From contig NZ_MBTF01000034.1 of the NCBI RefSeq assembly GCF_002013915.1, positions 1-64,000 of the forward strand: 64,000 nucleotides of DNA, read 5' to 3'. The notes under the pieces are model-generated. The model had not been told where the DNA came from. It did not search any database and saw only the letters and a list, made by a program, of their open reading frames with translations. A program made the position numbers and the translations under genes. Positions 7,853 to 16,958 of the stretch are shown here, piece by piece (positions within the stretch are counted from its first letter, which is position 1; every line of letters begins with the position of its first letter). This stretch comes from Mucilaginibacter pedocola. Lineage in GTDB: Bacteria; Bacteroidota; Bacteroidia; Sphingobacteriales; Sphingobacteriaceae.

Positions 7853-9979
7853 ATGCGCTATCGCCTACCCCCTTCTTATAAAACACTTTTATGCATAACA
7901 TTAGGCTTACTTTGCTTTGTTACAAACGCGTTTGCCCAAAAGCAAAACAACATATGGTACTTTGGCGTAAACGCAGGGCTCGATTTTAACAAGACGCCCG
8001 TTGAGGCCCTTACTAACGGTAAACTTAGTGCAAGCGAGGGCTGTGCTGCCATTGCCGATGAAACAGGTAACCTGCTGTTTTATACCGACGGGCTTACCGT
8101 ATGGAACCGCAACCATAATGTAATGGCCAACGGAACCGGCCTTGCAGGCGACGGAGGCAAATCTTCGACCCAAATACTTATTATTCCAAGGCCCGAAAGC
8201 GACCAATATTTCTATGTTTTTACTATGGCCGCATTTGGTGGCGAGCTTTATTACTCAACTGTAGATATGTATGGCGATGGCGGAATGGGCAGCGTTACCG
8301 ATAAAAATATTTTTTTACTTGATGCCTCTACCGAAAAAATAACCGCCGTAAGGCACGCCAATGGTAAAGATATTTGGGTTATAGGGCACCAGGCAAATAA
8401 TAATAATTACACCGAATGGCTGGTAAAGGCTAATGGCTTAGCCGCCGCTCCTGCGCAAACTATCTCCATTGGAAGGAACCACCAGGGCAGCGTAACCAGC
8501 AGCATAGGTACATTAAAACCATCGCCTGATGGTAAACATCTTGTAGCTGCCTGTAATGACGCAACCGGCGGTTTTGTTGAACAATTTGATTTTGATAACG
8601 CTACCGGCGGCATAACTAACCAACAAACACTAACAAATTTTACAGCCAACAGCACACCCTACGGTGTCGAGTTTTCGCCCGACGGAAAACTGCTTTATTT
8701 GAGCGAGTATATAATTAACCAGCCTGCTAATTTATACCAGTTGCAGTTTCCCTTTACATCAGGCTCTGTTGGCAATAAAGCGGAAATTTTAACTTCTCAG
8801 CGCGGGTTAGGAGCCCTGCAAATTGCACCCAACGGCAAAATATATGTAAGCCAAACCGATAACGCGGCCCTGCATAGCATCAATACGCCTGATGTAGTGG
8901 GGGCAGGTTCTGGCTTTCAACTTAATGCATTGCCGCTGGCCGGGAGCAGGGCAAAGCTTGGGCTGCCGCAAGCAAATTTAAGCAACTTCTCCGGCCTGTC
9001 GTTCAACAGCACCGGTCGCTGCTCAACCTTACCGGTTCAGTTCAATCTGATATCTGATAACACCAATTTTGAAAACATTACATGGGATTTTGGCGACCCA
9101 ACGTCGGGCAACAACAATACTTCGGCGCAAAGCAACCCGTCGCACACCTTCGCCCGCGATGGCGTATATACTGTAACTGTTACGACGGTAACAAACGGCA
9201 TCTCCAAGTCAAAGTCAAAAGATATCACTATTTTAAGGTCGCCTGATGGGGTGCTACGTAATGTAGTGGCAGAGCCAGCTGTGCTGTGCAACGATGATGT
9301 GGTAACTATTACTGCGGCCGGCGCCACTGGTACAGAGGTTTATAAATGGTACGACAATAACGGGCAGCTTATAGAACAAAACAGCGGTACTTTTAAAACA
9401 CCCATATTAGCCGCCAATACAACTTACTATGTTGCCATAAGCAACGGTGTTTGCGAAGGAGAAAGACAGCAAGTAGATATTATACGTGATAATGCCATTG
9501 CCACGATATCCAGCACCAAAACCGTTATTAACCCTGGCGAAACCGTAATGCTAACCGCAAATGATGCGGTAAAATACGAATGGTCGCCGGCCACTTACCT
9601 CGATGCTACCGATAAAAAAAGCGTTACAAGTACCCCTGCCGATAACATTACTTATAAACTTACCACTACCAATGCCAATGGCTGCATAGCAGAGGTTACA
9701 ATAAATATCATTGTAAATTCTGAAATAACGGTGCCCAACACCTTTACACCTAATGCCGATGGCATTAACGATTTTTGGGTAATTAAAAACCTGGATCTGC
9801 TGGAAAACCAAACACAGGTATTTAACAACAACGGCAACATTGTATTTTCGGCAAGGAATTATAAAAATAACTGGAATGGTACCCATAACGGCAAAGCGCT
9901 GCCTGCGGGCGTTTATTTCTATGTAATAAAATTAAACAATAATGTAGTGAAAGCGGGCAGCATCACTATCATCAGGTAA
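7853..9979 (+). CDS. T9SS type B sorting-domain (gliding-type) secreted protein
   Basis: A 708-residue protein exported by Sec and then by the type IX system. A signal peptide (about residues 1-28, ending TNAFAQ) leads into a beta-propeller-like region with repeated SPDGK and APNGK blades (about 40-380). A PKD-like domain with WDFGD and HTFARDGVYTVTV follows (about 400-465), then an Ig-like segment. The C-terminal 80 residues (NTFTPNADGINDFWVIKN to AGSITIIR) are a typical CHU_C/type B sorting domain. It is probably surface-attached or released. The convergent neighbour begins 15 bp after the stop. Confidence 0.9.
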   Translation: MRYRLPPSYKTLLCITLGLLCFVTNAFAQKQNNIWYFGVNAGLDFNKTPVEALTNGKLSASEGCAAIADETGNLLFYTDGLTVWNRNHNVMANGTGLAGDGGKSSTQILIIPRPESDQYFYVFTMAAFGGELYYSTVDMYGDGGMGSVTDKNIFLLDASTEKITAVRHANGKDIWVIGHQANNNNYTEWLVKANGLAAAPAQTISIGRNHQGSVTSSIGTLKPSPDGKHLVAACNDATGGFVEQFDFDNATGGITNQQTLTNFTANSTPYGVEFSPDGKLLYLSEYIINQPANLYQLQFPFTSGSVGNKAEILTSQRGLGALQIAPNGKIYVSQTDNAALHSINTPDVVGAGSGFQLNALPLAGSRAKLGLPQANLSNFSGLSFNSTGRCSTLPVQFNLISDNTNFENITWDFGDPTSGNNNTSAQSNPSHTFARDGVYTVTVTTVTNGISKSKSKDITILRSPDGVLRNVVAEPAVLCNDDVVTITAAGATGTEVYKWYDNNGQLIEQNSGTFKTPILAANTTYYVAISNGVCEGERQQVDIIRDNAIATISSTKTVINPGETVMLTANDAVKYEWSPATYLDATDKKSVTSTPADNITYKLTTTNANGCIAEVTINIIVNSEITVPNTFTPNADGINDFWVIKNLDLLENQTQVFNNNGNIVFSARNYKNNWNGTHNGKALPAGVYFYVIKLNNNVVKAGSITIIR

Positions 9980-9994
9980 TAAATTGTTAGCTCA

Positions 9995-10516
9995 CTATCT
10001 CCCTTCGGTAGCAAAAGTAGATATAACCCAATCATCCAGTTCGCCTTTGTCTTCCAAGCCAATCAGGTATTCTATATCTTCATCGCTTTTATGGGTGGGC
10101 TCGGCCCTGTACTTTTCTATTACAGCACGTATGGCCGCTATATTGGCTTTATTGGTATCGAAACCTTCCCTATGCTCGAGGGCGTATTTAGAAAATTGCG
10201 CCATAAAAACAAAGCCCAGTTGAGGGTTGCGGTCTGATAGATCCATCACGGCCTCTATCAGCCTGATGGTTACCACAGGCGTACCTTTTGCCCATTTCAG
10301 CAAAAACTGGTTGGCTTCTTCCATTTTTACCGGCTGCTGTTTCCAGGGCGTTTGCTGCAGCCAATTGGCCGTTTTTATAATCTCGGGCTCGTAGCGGGCG
10401 TAATCGTCTTTTGTTTTAAGCACATAATTTTTAGGCACATCGAAGCTTTGGGCTGATGTGTTTAAAGCATTTGCCAACAAAAAAATCGATATGGCCGGTA
10501 CGGCAATTTTTTTCAT
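9995..10516 (-). CDS. exported protein of unknown function
   Basis: A 173-residue protein with a signal peptide (MKKIAVPAISIFLLANALNT, cleavage about SAQ) and a mostly helical mature part without a motif I recognise. It is the last gene of a tight minus-strand operon: oxidoreductase, M48 peptidase (abutting) and this gene 7 bp later. The conserved-looking stretch LLKWAKGTPVVTIRL and the YEPEIIKTANWLQ segment may help homology searches. Its link to the peptidase suggests envelope maintenance, as inference only. Confidence 0.75.
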   Translation of the reverse strand: MKKIAVPAISIFLLANALNTSAQSFDVPKNYVLKTKDDYARYEPEIIKTANWLQQTPWKQQPVKMEEANQFLLKWAKGTPVVTIRLIEAVMDLSDRNPQLGFVFMAQFSKYALEHREGFDTNKANIAAIRAVIEKYRAEPTHKSDEDIEYLIGLEDKGELDDWVISTFATEGR

Positions 10517-10523
10517 CAGGTGC

Positions 10524-12629
10524 TTACGCCTTGCTATCTAATAAATTAAGCTGAAAATTGAGCAAATCTTTCTTCATTTCAAAATGAAGATCGGAAATTG
10601 CCTCAACATACGCGCCGGTACCTTTATCAAATGCGGCAATAGCATCATTATCATACTTAGAATGGCTAAAATATGCCCAAGTGGTATTTAAATAATTATT
10701 TATTGCTTCGGTATCCGCATCGCTTAAGTGGGCTTTTATAGTACCGGCTTCCATGGCAGCGGTCATAGAGGGTTTTATGTCCTTCTCTTTTTCATAAACG
10801 GCATCAACGGTTTCGTGTATTTGGGCAAGGGGCATAGTTTCGTACACCTTGTTAAAGATCACCATTATATCGTTAAACCGGGCATACTCCTTAACGGCCT
10901 CTTGCTGAAAAACAAAAAGTGCCCGGTACTTTGCTGCCAGCAGTGCTTTTTTTTCTGCCCCATGCGCTTTTTTATAAAAGTAAGCAAACACCTCTTCATC
11001 AAGTTTTTCAACGGCTTGCTGCGTGACCGCTTGTTCTTTCTCTATCAATGTTTTCACGTAAGGCGCATCGTCGCGGCCGTATTTAGTACCTTTATAGTCG
11101 AATTTTTTGATGTCTTTTCTTACCTCAGTAATAATGTCCATGGTTTGGGCGTCGCTTTCGGCACGCTCCACTATCTTAGGCAGGGCACAATTTTCGGGTG
11201 TAAACAGCTCGTCGAAAGTTAATGCTGTGCGGCCGGGCGCTTTGTCTATAGCAGCGTCCACATCAAACTCGTTAATATTACGATCGTAATAATTACGGTA
11301 ACGCCTATCCAGCGAGCGCGTATCAATAGAGGCATGGTAATCTTCCATAAACGCCGCTAAACTCATTGATGAAGCGCCCTTGGCTTTTTCAACGCCATCA
11401 TACAAAAAGTTAGTCAGCTTTAACTGCAGCTCTTCCGCATTATTAAATAAGCACCACGCCGATTCATTATGAGTGGCCGTAATAAGGTTTATCTTTTCAA
11501 GATGGCCTTCGCGGTCTTCAGTTGATGGGTGCGAACTCCATTGGTTTTCAATAACTATATCGCTGCCGTCAACCACCTCCATGCCCTTTTCTATAACAGG
11601 CAACCCGGCATCATCTACAGGTATAAGCCGCTTATCGGCAAACACCCTGATCATCTCTTGATGCTCGGGGTAAAAATTCGCTGAACGCTTATTTTCTGCC
11701 AGTTTTGCATTCCAGTATTCCAGCAGGCCATCATAACAAACCTGCCCTATCTCCAGGCGTTTCAGCGAGGTTACCAAATGGTTAGAGCCCGTTACGTAAG
11801 CGGAAACGGCATCGGCATGAAACTCCATCTGGCGAGAGAGGCTCATGTGGCTTTTATTCAGCACCACATACACCTGCCGCAGTATCCATTGCATACCTTC
11901 AATGATCTTTACATTAAGCATGGCCATAAGCCGCAGTATGGCGTGCAGGCTTGCCCATGCGCTGAGAGCCTTTTGATAACCCTCGTTATCATAAAGCATA
12001 TTGTAGATCACCTTGTTGAGGTTGTACACGTAGCTGCCGAATTTCATGCTGCGCTGCGAGAAATGCCCAAACTCGTGCGCCATAACCGCTTTAAACTCCG
12101 ATACGTTTACGCTGTTCACCAGCCCCAACCCAATTTTCAGGTTCTTTTTTACAGGGAAGAACATGCTCCAAAAACTCGAATCGTAAAACACCGAGGCGTT
12201 AACATCCGGCGAAATATAAATGCGTTTAGGTTTGGGTGCTTCGGCCTCTTCGGTAATTTTATTAATAAAGGCAAAAAGTTGCGGTTGCTCTGCCTCCGTA
12301 ATTTCTATCATGCCCGAGTAATCGGTATGGCTTTTTTTGAACAGGAATTTTACAACAAAAAACACCAGCATCAACCCCGACAAAATAAGGCCGGCACCAG
12401 CCACCATCCCCATAAAACCTACGCCCGCGGCGATAATGGTAATGCCTATATAGCCGAAAGCAATTGCGATGCCTATGGCCACCGCGAACAGGAAAAGGTA
12501 AGATACCACGAACAGCCCTATAGCAGCAATGGCATTATACACCTTGTGCTTAAAGGCGGGCGATGGTTTAATGATGTTTTTGTTTGCCCCTTCGGGCATT
12601 GGCGGATAGGATAAGGTTAGGTTATTCAT
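10524..12629 (-). CDS. M48-family membrane zinc metallopeptidase
   Basis: A 701-residue membrane peptidase. The zinc motif is AHEFGHF (His185, Glu186, His189), and the third ligand is probably the Glu in SRQMEFHADAVSAY, about 90 residues later, as in Ste24/HtpX relatives. Two long hydrophobic segments precede it (about residues 30-62 and 66-95), so the catalytic site faces the cytoplasm if the topology is like HtpX. The C-terminal 350 residues are a helical extension without a named domain. M48 enzymes take part in membrane protein quality control. Its start codon abuts the stop of the upstream oxidoreductase gene, indicating translational coupling. Confidence 0.87.
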   Translation of the reverse strand: MNNLTLSYPPMPEGANKNIIKPSPAFKHKVYNAIAAIGLFVVSYLFLFAVAIGIAIAFGYIGITIIAAGVGFMGMVAGAGLILSGLMLVFFVVKFLFKKSHTDYSGMIEITEAEQPQLFAFINKITEEAEAPKPKRIYISPDVNASVFYDSSFWSMFFPVKKNLKIGLGLVNSVNVSEFKAVMAHEFGHFSQRSMKFGSYVYNLNKVIYNMLYDNEGYQKALSAWASLHAILRLMAMLNVKIIEGMQWILRQVYVVLNKSHMSLSRQMEFHADAVSAYVTGSNHLVTSLKRLEIGQVCYDGLLEYWNAKLAENKRSANFYPEHQEMIRVFADKRLIPVDDAGLPVIEKGMEVVDGSDIVIENQWSSHPSTEDREGHLEKINLITATHNESAWCLFNNAEELQLKLTNFLYDGVEKAKGASSMSLAAFMEDYHASIDTRSLDRRYRNYYDRNINEFDVDAAIDKAPGRTALTFDELFTPENCALPKIVERAESDAQTMDIITEVRKDIKKFDYKGTKYGRDDAPYVKTLIEKEQAVTQQAVEKLDEEVFAYFYKKAHGAEKKALLAAKYRALFVFQQEAVKEYARFNDIMVIFNKVYETMPLAQIHETVDAVYEKEKDIKPSMTAAMEAGTIKAHLSDADTEAINNYLNTTWAYFSHSKYDNDAIAAFDKGTGAYVEAISDLHFEMKKDLLNFQLNLLDSKA

Positions 12630-13610
12630 TTATTTTAGGGTGAACGAGTCCATTATTTTCATCAGCACCACAGCCTCGTCAATAGTGCAGGGGTTGGGGC
12701 CTTCGTCTTTAAAAAAGGCCACTATCTTCTCTATCATGGGCTGCTGTATGTGCATGGGGTGAGTAAACTCAATTGTTTCTTCGCCAGCTTCATTTTTCAG
12801 GGTAACAAACTTACCAAAGAAGGGGAAGGTGATCTTACCCTTTGTACCCACAATTTCGCAGCTATCAATAGTTTCACTCTCGGCCACGTTGAAACTCCAG
12901 GTACCGTTTACCACAATATTGTTCTTGAATACGATGGAGCCGCAAACATGGTCATCAGCCGGACTAATATTCGCCTGGTTAAGGCTGTAGCCGCTATACG
13001 CTGCCGGTTCACCGAAAAAGAAGAGCATCAAGTCTAACTGGTGCGGGGCCAGATCGTGGAAGTAGCCGCCGCCCGACACTTCGGGGTCTAACCGCCAGTT
13101 GGTGCCGGGATATGTTGGTACTTTGGGTACGCGGTTTTGCCACATGCGTATTTGGGCGGTGCGCACCTCGCCAATAGCGCCGCTTTCTAACAAACTTTTC
13201 ACATGCAAAAACATGGGCAATCCGCGGCGGTAATGAGCCACTACCAATTTGGCACCGCTTTCCCTCACGGCCTCGGCCATGGCTTCAGCTTCAGCAGCGT
13301 TGCGGGTAACCGGTTTCTCTACATAAACATTTAAACCTTTGGCAATGGCGCGTTTAGCATAATCGAGGTGCGACGATGGCGGGGTGGCTATCGACACGGA
13401 ATTTACTTCCTCGTCGCTCAGCAGCAACTCGGCATCGCTGTACCATTTGGGTACATTGTGGCGGCGGGCGTAGTCGGCCGCTTTTTCTGCATTGCGGCGC
13501 ATTACGGCCACCAGGCTGCTATCGTTTATCTTATTGTACGCCTGCCCGCTTTTTAGTTCGGTAACATCGCCGCAGCCTATTATGCCCCATTTAATTTTTT
13601 GTGATTCCAC
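12630..13610 (-). CDS. Gfo/Idh/MocA-family NAD(P)-dependent oxidoreductase
   Basis: A 326-residue Rossmann-fold dehydrogenase of the type acting on sugars or inositol. The nucleotide-binding loop is WGIIGCGDVTE near the N-terminus, the catalytic EKP motif is YVEKPVTRN, and the C-terminal half has the family's HDLAPHQLDLMLFFFG helix. The start is a GTG (13610) that lies inside an interspersed repeat: the repeat's CTGTGGAATC supplies the start codon and the first residues. No ATG is close enough to replace it. It is the first gene of a three-gene operon with the M48 peptidase. Confidence 0.87.
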   Translation of the reverse strand: MESQKIKWGIIGCGDVTELKSGQAYNKINDSSLVAVMRRNAEKAADYARRHNVPKWYSDAELLLSDEEVNSVSIATPPSSHLDYAKRAIAKGLNVYVEKPVTRNAAEAEAMAEAVRESGAKLVVAHYRRGLPMFLHVKSLLESGAIGEVRTAQIRMWQNRVPKVPTYPGTNWRLDPEVSGGGYFHDLAPHQLDLMLFFFGEPAAYSGYSLNQANISPADDHVCGSIVFKNNIVVNGTWSFNVAESETIDSCEIVGTKGKITFPFFGKFVTLKNEAGEETIEFTHPMHIQQPMIEKIVAFFKDEGPNPCTIDEAVVLMKIMDSFTLK

Positions 13611-13673
13611 AGATTATGATTTTAATTGCACCGATTCCACAGTTTTTTTTGATTTCACCGATTTAGAAAACTC
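13604..13673. repeat. degenerate ATCGGTGAAAT repeat, copy 2 (inverted)
   Basis: Read on the minus strand this gives AAATCGGTGAAATC followed by a poly-A stretch, then CTGTGGAATCGGTG and CTGTGGAATCACAAAA, the same units as at 1236-1298. It overlaps the GTG start of the oxidoreductase gene. Confidence 0.6.
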
Positions 13674-13826
13674 TGTCATCTCGAGGGAAGCGAAGCGACG
13701 AGAGATCTTGTACGGCTGTGAATGAACGCTTTGCATTACCGTCACGCATGAGCGCCTTGCAAATCCAACAAGTTTTCTCTTCGCCCCACCTCGCACTTTC
13801 CGTCCCTCCTACTCATCGAAATGACA
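13674..13826. repeat. 153-bp element with TGTCATCTCGA / TCGAAATGACA ends
   Basis: The ends TGTCATCTCGA (13674-13684) and TCGAAATGACA (13816-13826) are inverted repeats matching at 10 of 11 positions. The interior has no open frame. Size and structure resemble a miniature inverted-repeat element. It sits between the ligA stop and the oxidoreductase start region. Confidence 0.6.
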
Positions 13827-13844
13827 AAACGGGCATGAGTTTGC

Positions 13845-15860
13845 CTACCCTATCAACTTCAAAAGTTCCTCATCACTTATGATAGGGATATTCAGTTTCG
13901 TTGCTTTCTCCAGTTTGGCGGGGCCCATATTGTCGCCGGCTACCAGGTAGTTTAGTTTGGCAGATATACTGCTCAATATTTTGCCGCCGTTTTGCTCAAT
14001 GATGTCCTTCAACTCATCGCGCGAGAACTTCTCGAAGGTGCCCGAGATGATAAAATTTTGGCCTGCTAATTTATCGCTCGCCAGGTTCACTTCGCGCTCT
14101 ACCGCTACAAACTGCAGGCCCGCTGCTTTTAGTTTTTCAATTTCTTCGCGATGGCTTTCGTCGGCAAAGTAATCTACAATGCTTTGGGCTATGCGGCCAC
14201 CAATTTCTTCGGCTGCGGTTAGCTCTTCTACCGAAGCCGCCATTAGCTTATCGATAGTTTTAAAATGCGCCACCAGCTTTTTGGCAACAGTTTCGCCCAC
14301 ATAGCGAATACCCAAACCGAACAGCACTTTCTCAAACGGCTGCTCTTTCGACTTATCGATACCATCCAGCATGTTATTGATGGATTGCTCACCGAAACGG
14401 TCCATTTGCTTTAGTTCGGCAGTATGTGCGCGCAGCAAATACAGATCGCTAATGTGGCGAATGAAATTGCGGTTGTATAGCGTATTAATGGTTTCGTCGC
14501 CCAGCCCGTCTATATTCATGGCTTTGCGGCCGATGTAGTGCTGCATTTTTCCCACTATTTGCGGCGGGCAGCCCTCATCATTAGGGCAATAGAACGCCGC
14601 CTCGCCTTCCTGCCTCAACAGTTCGGTATGGCAGGCAGGGCAATGCGTAATGTATTTTATCGGCTCGGCATCGGGCTTGCGCTTATCCAAGTTTACGCTG
14701 ATTATTTTCGGGATGATCTCGCCGCCCTTTTCTACAAACACGGTATCGTGTTCGTGCAGTTGCAGGCGCACCATTATCTCATCGGCATTGTGCAGGGTAG
14801 CTCGTTTTACGGTTGTACCTGCCAACAGTACCGGCTTCAAGTTAGCCACCGGTACAACCGCACCGGTGCGGCCCACCTGGTAGGTAACGGCAAGCAGTTC
14901 GGTCTCTACTCTTTCGGCCTTAAATTTATAGGATATGGCCCAGCGCGGCGATTTAGCCGTGAAGCCCAATTCCTGTTGTTGCGAGTAGTTATTTACCTTG
15001 ATAACAATACCATCAATATCGTAACTGAGGTTATGGCGCTCGGTATCCCAATGGTTAATAAACTCCAGCACGCCATTAATATCGCTCACCAAACGGCTAT
15101 GGTTATCTACATGGAAGCCCCAGCTTTTTACGGCCTCAAGGCTTTCCCAATGGGTTTTAAATAAGGTTTTCTCGGTATACAATCCATACAGAAAGCAATC
15201 CAGCGGACGGCGGGCCACCTCGGCAGAATCCTGCAGTTTCATGGTGCCCGATGCAAAGTTGCGTGGATTAGCGTAGGGCACCTCGCCGGCATCAACACGC
15301 TCTTTATTCAATCGTTCAAAAGCCTTCAGGTGCATAAACACCTCGCCACGAATCTCGAACAGCGGCGGGTAATCGCCTTTGGCCAATTTCTTAGGGATAG
15401 TATGAATGGTACGCACATTGGTGGTCACCTCATCGCCCTGGGTACCATCGCCACGGGTAACGGCACGGGCCAGTTTGCCATCCTCGTAGGTAAGGCTCAT
15501 GGATAGCCCGTCGAACTTCAGTTCGCATACGTACTCAAAATTATCGCCAATGGCCTTGCGGATACGCTGGTCGAAGTCTATCAGTTCCTGCTCGTTGTAA
15601 GTATTGCCCAACGAGAGCATGGGCCAGCGGTGCTTAACGGTTACAAACTCTTTGGTGATATCGCCTCCCACCTTTTGCGTAGGCGAATCGGCATCCAAAA
15701 ATTCCGGAAACTCTTTTTCCAGTTTACTCAATTCTTCAAGTTTCTGGTCGAATTCGTAATCGGATATAGTAGGCATGGCCAGCACATAGTAGTTGTAGGT
15801 GTGCTGTTTAAGTTCGGTGGTAAGCTCCTCTATTTTCTGTTTAGCTTGGTTAGGCTGCAT
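13845..15860 (-). CDS. ligA: NAD+-dependent DNA ligase LigA
   Basis: Seals nicks in duplex DNA using NAD+ in replication and repair. The adenylation motif is CELKFDG, with the AMP-accepting Lys115 at the canonical position. Further motifs include GDGTQGDEVTTN, RGEVFMH, NPRNFASGTMK and the DGIVIKVN block. A four-cysteine zinc finger (CPAC...C...CP) follows at about residues 410-440, then tandem helix-hairpin-helix motifs and a C-terminal BRCT domain (NFIISGTFEKFSRDELKDII to the end). 671 residues is the standard length. Cytoplasmic and expected to be essential. It is separated from the upstream gene by a palindromic repeat. Confidence 0.98.
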   Translation of the reverse strand: MQPNQAKQKIEELTTELKQHTYNYYVLAMPTISDYEFDQKLEELSKLEKEFPEFLDADSPTQKVGGDITKEFVTVKHRWPMLSLGNTYNEQELIDFDQRIRKAIGDNFEYVCELKFDGLSMSLTYEDGKLARAVTRGDGTQGDEVTTNVRTIHTIPKKLAKGDYPPLFEIRGEVFMHLKAFERLNKERVDAGEVPYANPRNFASGTMKLQDSAEVARRPLDCFLYGLYTEKTLFKTHWESLEAVKSWGFHVDNHSRLVSDINGVLEFINHWDTERHNLSYDIDGIVIKVNNYSQQQELGFTAKSPRWAISYKFKAERVETELLAVTYQVGRTGAVVPVANLKPVLLAGTTVKRATLHNADEIMVRLQLHEHDTVFVEKGGEIIPKIISVNLDKRKPDAEPIKYITHCPACHTELLRQEGEAAFYCPNDEGCPPQIVGKMQHYIGRKAMNIDGLGDETINTLYNRNFIRHISDLYLLRAHTAELKQMDRFGEQSINNMLDGIDKSKEQPFEKVLFGLGIRYVGETVAKKLVAHFKTIDKLMAASVEELTAAEEIGGRIAQSIVDYFADESHREEIEKLKAAGLQFVAVEREVNLASDKLAGQNFIISGTFEKFSRDELKDIIEQNGGKILSSISAKLNYLVAGDNMGPAKLEKATKLNIPIISDEELLKLIG

Positions 15861-15890
15861 GTAGCGAAGATAGATGTTTTAGTTTGAATG

Positions 15891-15973
15891 AATATCGAAT
15901 AATAAACACCGAACGCCGAATTTTGAAGTTTTTTCCTTCATTATTCGGCGTTCGAAATTCGATGTTCGATATT
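15891..15973. repeat. imperfect 83-bp palindrome (AATATCGAA...TTCGATATT)
   Basis: The left arm starts AATATCGAA and ends CGAACGCCGAAT; the right arm is ATTCGGCGTTCG and ends TTCGATATT. The arms pair over most of their length around a T-rich loop. It lies upstream of ligA and downstream of the exported phosphatase-family gene, both on the minus strand. It may act as a transcription barrier or be a mobile repeat. Confidence 0.65.
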
Positions 15974-15979
15974 AAAAAA

Positions 15980-16822
15980 TTAATACTTCACCGTCACCAC
16001 CACCGGGTAATGGTCTGATGGCAGGCGACCGTGGTAGGTATTGGTAAGGATACCGTAACGGGTTACTTTAAAGCGCTTGGTCACGAAAATATGATCGATG
16101 CGTTTGTCGCCGGCAGTGTTTACATCGTAGCCATTGTAGGTGTTCGACGGTGCCAGTTTTATAGGCGAAAGCTCGTAACTATCGCGCAGCAACCCCGAAG
16201 TATTCATCAACGTATAGCTTTCGTTAGTTTGGTCGACATTAAAATCGCCGGTTACGATGGTAGGCGTATTGCCGGCCATGGCTTTTATCTTCGCCATAAT
16301 CAGTTTGGCGCTCTCGCGGCGGGCTATGACGCCAATATGGTCCATATGCAGGTTGAAGAAGTTGAACACCAGCCCGGTTTTCAACTCTTTAAATTGTGCC
16401 CAGCTGCATATACGAGGCAGAGCAGCGTCCCAGCCTTTGTTAGGTTTATCGGTTACCTCGGCCATCCAAAAATTGCCCGATTTAAGCACCTTAAATTTAT
16501 CGGCACGGTAAAATATGGCCGAATGCTCGCCGCCGTGTTTGCCGTCGTCGCGACCGGCACCAAGCCACTTATAGCCTGGCAGGCTATCATTCAGTTGGGT
16601 TAACTGGTGGTATAAACCTTCCTGTGTACCAAAAACGTCTAACTCATTAAAGCGCACTATCTTGGCTATGTTAGGGTAACGCGCTTTCCAGCCATTGCCG
16701 GCTATCGAGTCGTCTTTACTATCGTAACGGATGTTATAGGTGCCTACATTGAGTTGCTGCGCTTGGGTGAAAGTTGCCGTTGCAGTTATTAATAGCAGGA
16801 TGAGGAGGAGTTTGGTTTTCAT
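15980..16822 (-). CDS. exported endonuclease/exonuclease/phosphatase-family hydrolase
   Basis: A 280-residue secreted DNase I-like fold enzyme; members cleave phosphodiesters in nucleic acids, lipids or inositol phosphates. Motifs in order: NVGTYNIRYD, FGTQEGL (metal-binding Glu), NFFNLHMDH, VTGDFNVD, RIDHIFV and PSDHYPV (catalytic His). The start at 16822 gives a good signal peptide (MKTKLLLILLLITATATFTQ, cleavage about AQA/Q); the longer frame from 16843 would bury it. The substrate is unknown. Confidence 0.87.
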   Translation of the reverse strand: MKTKLLLILLLITATATFTQAQQLNVGTYNIRYDSKDDSIAGNGWKARYPNIAKIVRFNELDVFGTQEGLYHQLTQLNDSLPGYKWLGAGRDDGKHGGEHSAIFYRADKFKVLKSGNFWMAEVTDKPNKGWDAALPRICSWAQFKELKTGLVFNFFNLHMDHIGVIARRESAKLIMAKIKAMAGNTPTIVTGDFNVDQTNESYTLMNTSGLLRDSYELSPIKLAPSNTYNGYDVNTAGDKRIDHIFVTKRFKVTRYGILTNTYHGRLPSDHYPVVVTVKY

Positions 16823-16857
16823 AATGGGATGGATATTGGGCAAAGGTAAAAACTTTA

Positions 16858-16932
16858 GTCCGAAAGACGGGAAGACCGAAAGTCCGAAGAAGAAAAGTAA
16901 AACCTCGAAGAAAAATCATCCGTCTTTCGGAC
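16858..16932. repeat. AGTCCGAAAGAC-type degenerate repeat with 12-bp inverted arms
   Basis: GTCCGAAAGACG (16858-16869) pairs perfectly with CGTCTTTCGGAC (16921-16932). Between them are further degenerate copies of GACCGAAAGTCCGAAG. Related wording occurs at 21040-21175, 23390-23440 and 51236-51295. Confidence 0.5.
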
Positions 16933-16958
16933 TTTCCGACTACAGACTATGGACTTCC

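Noticed and set aside
11778..12614. A 278-residue open frame on the plus strand
   Set aside because: It lies wholly opposite the M48 peptidase gene, is rich in His and rare combinations, and has no signal or motif. The minus-strand gene has the HEFGH motif and explains the region.
14538..15164. A 208-residue frame opposite ligA
   Set aside because: It is a shadow of the ligA coding sequence with no motif of its own.
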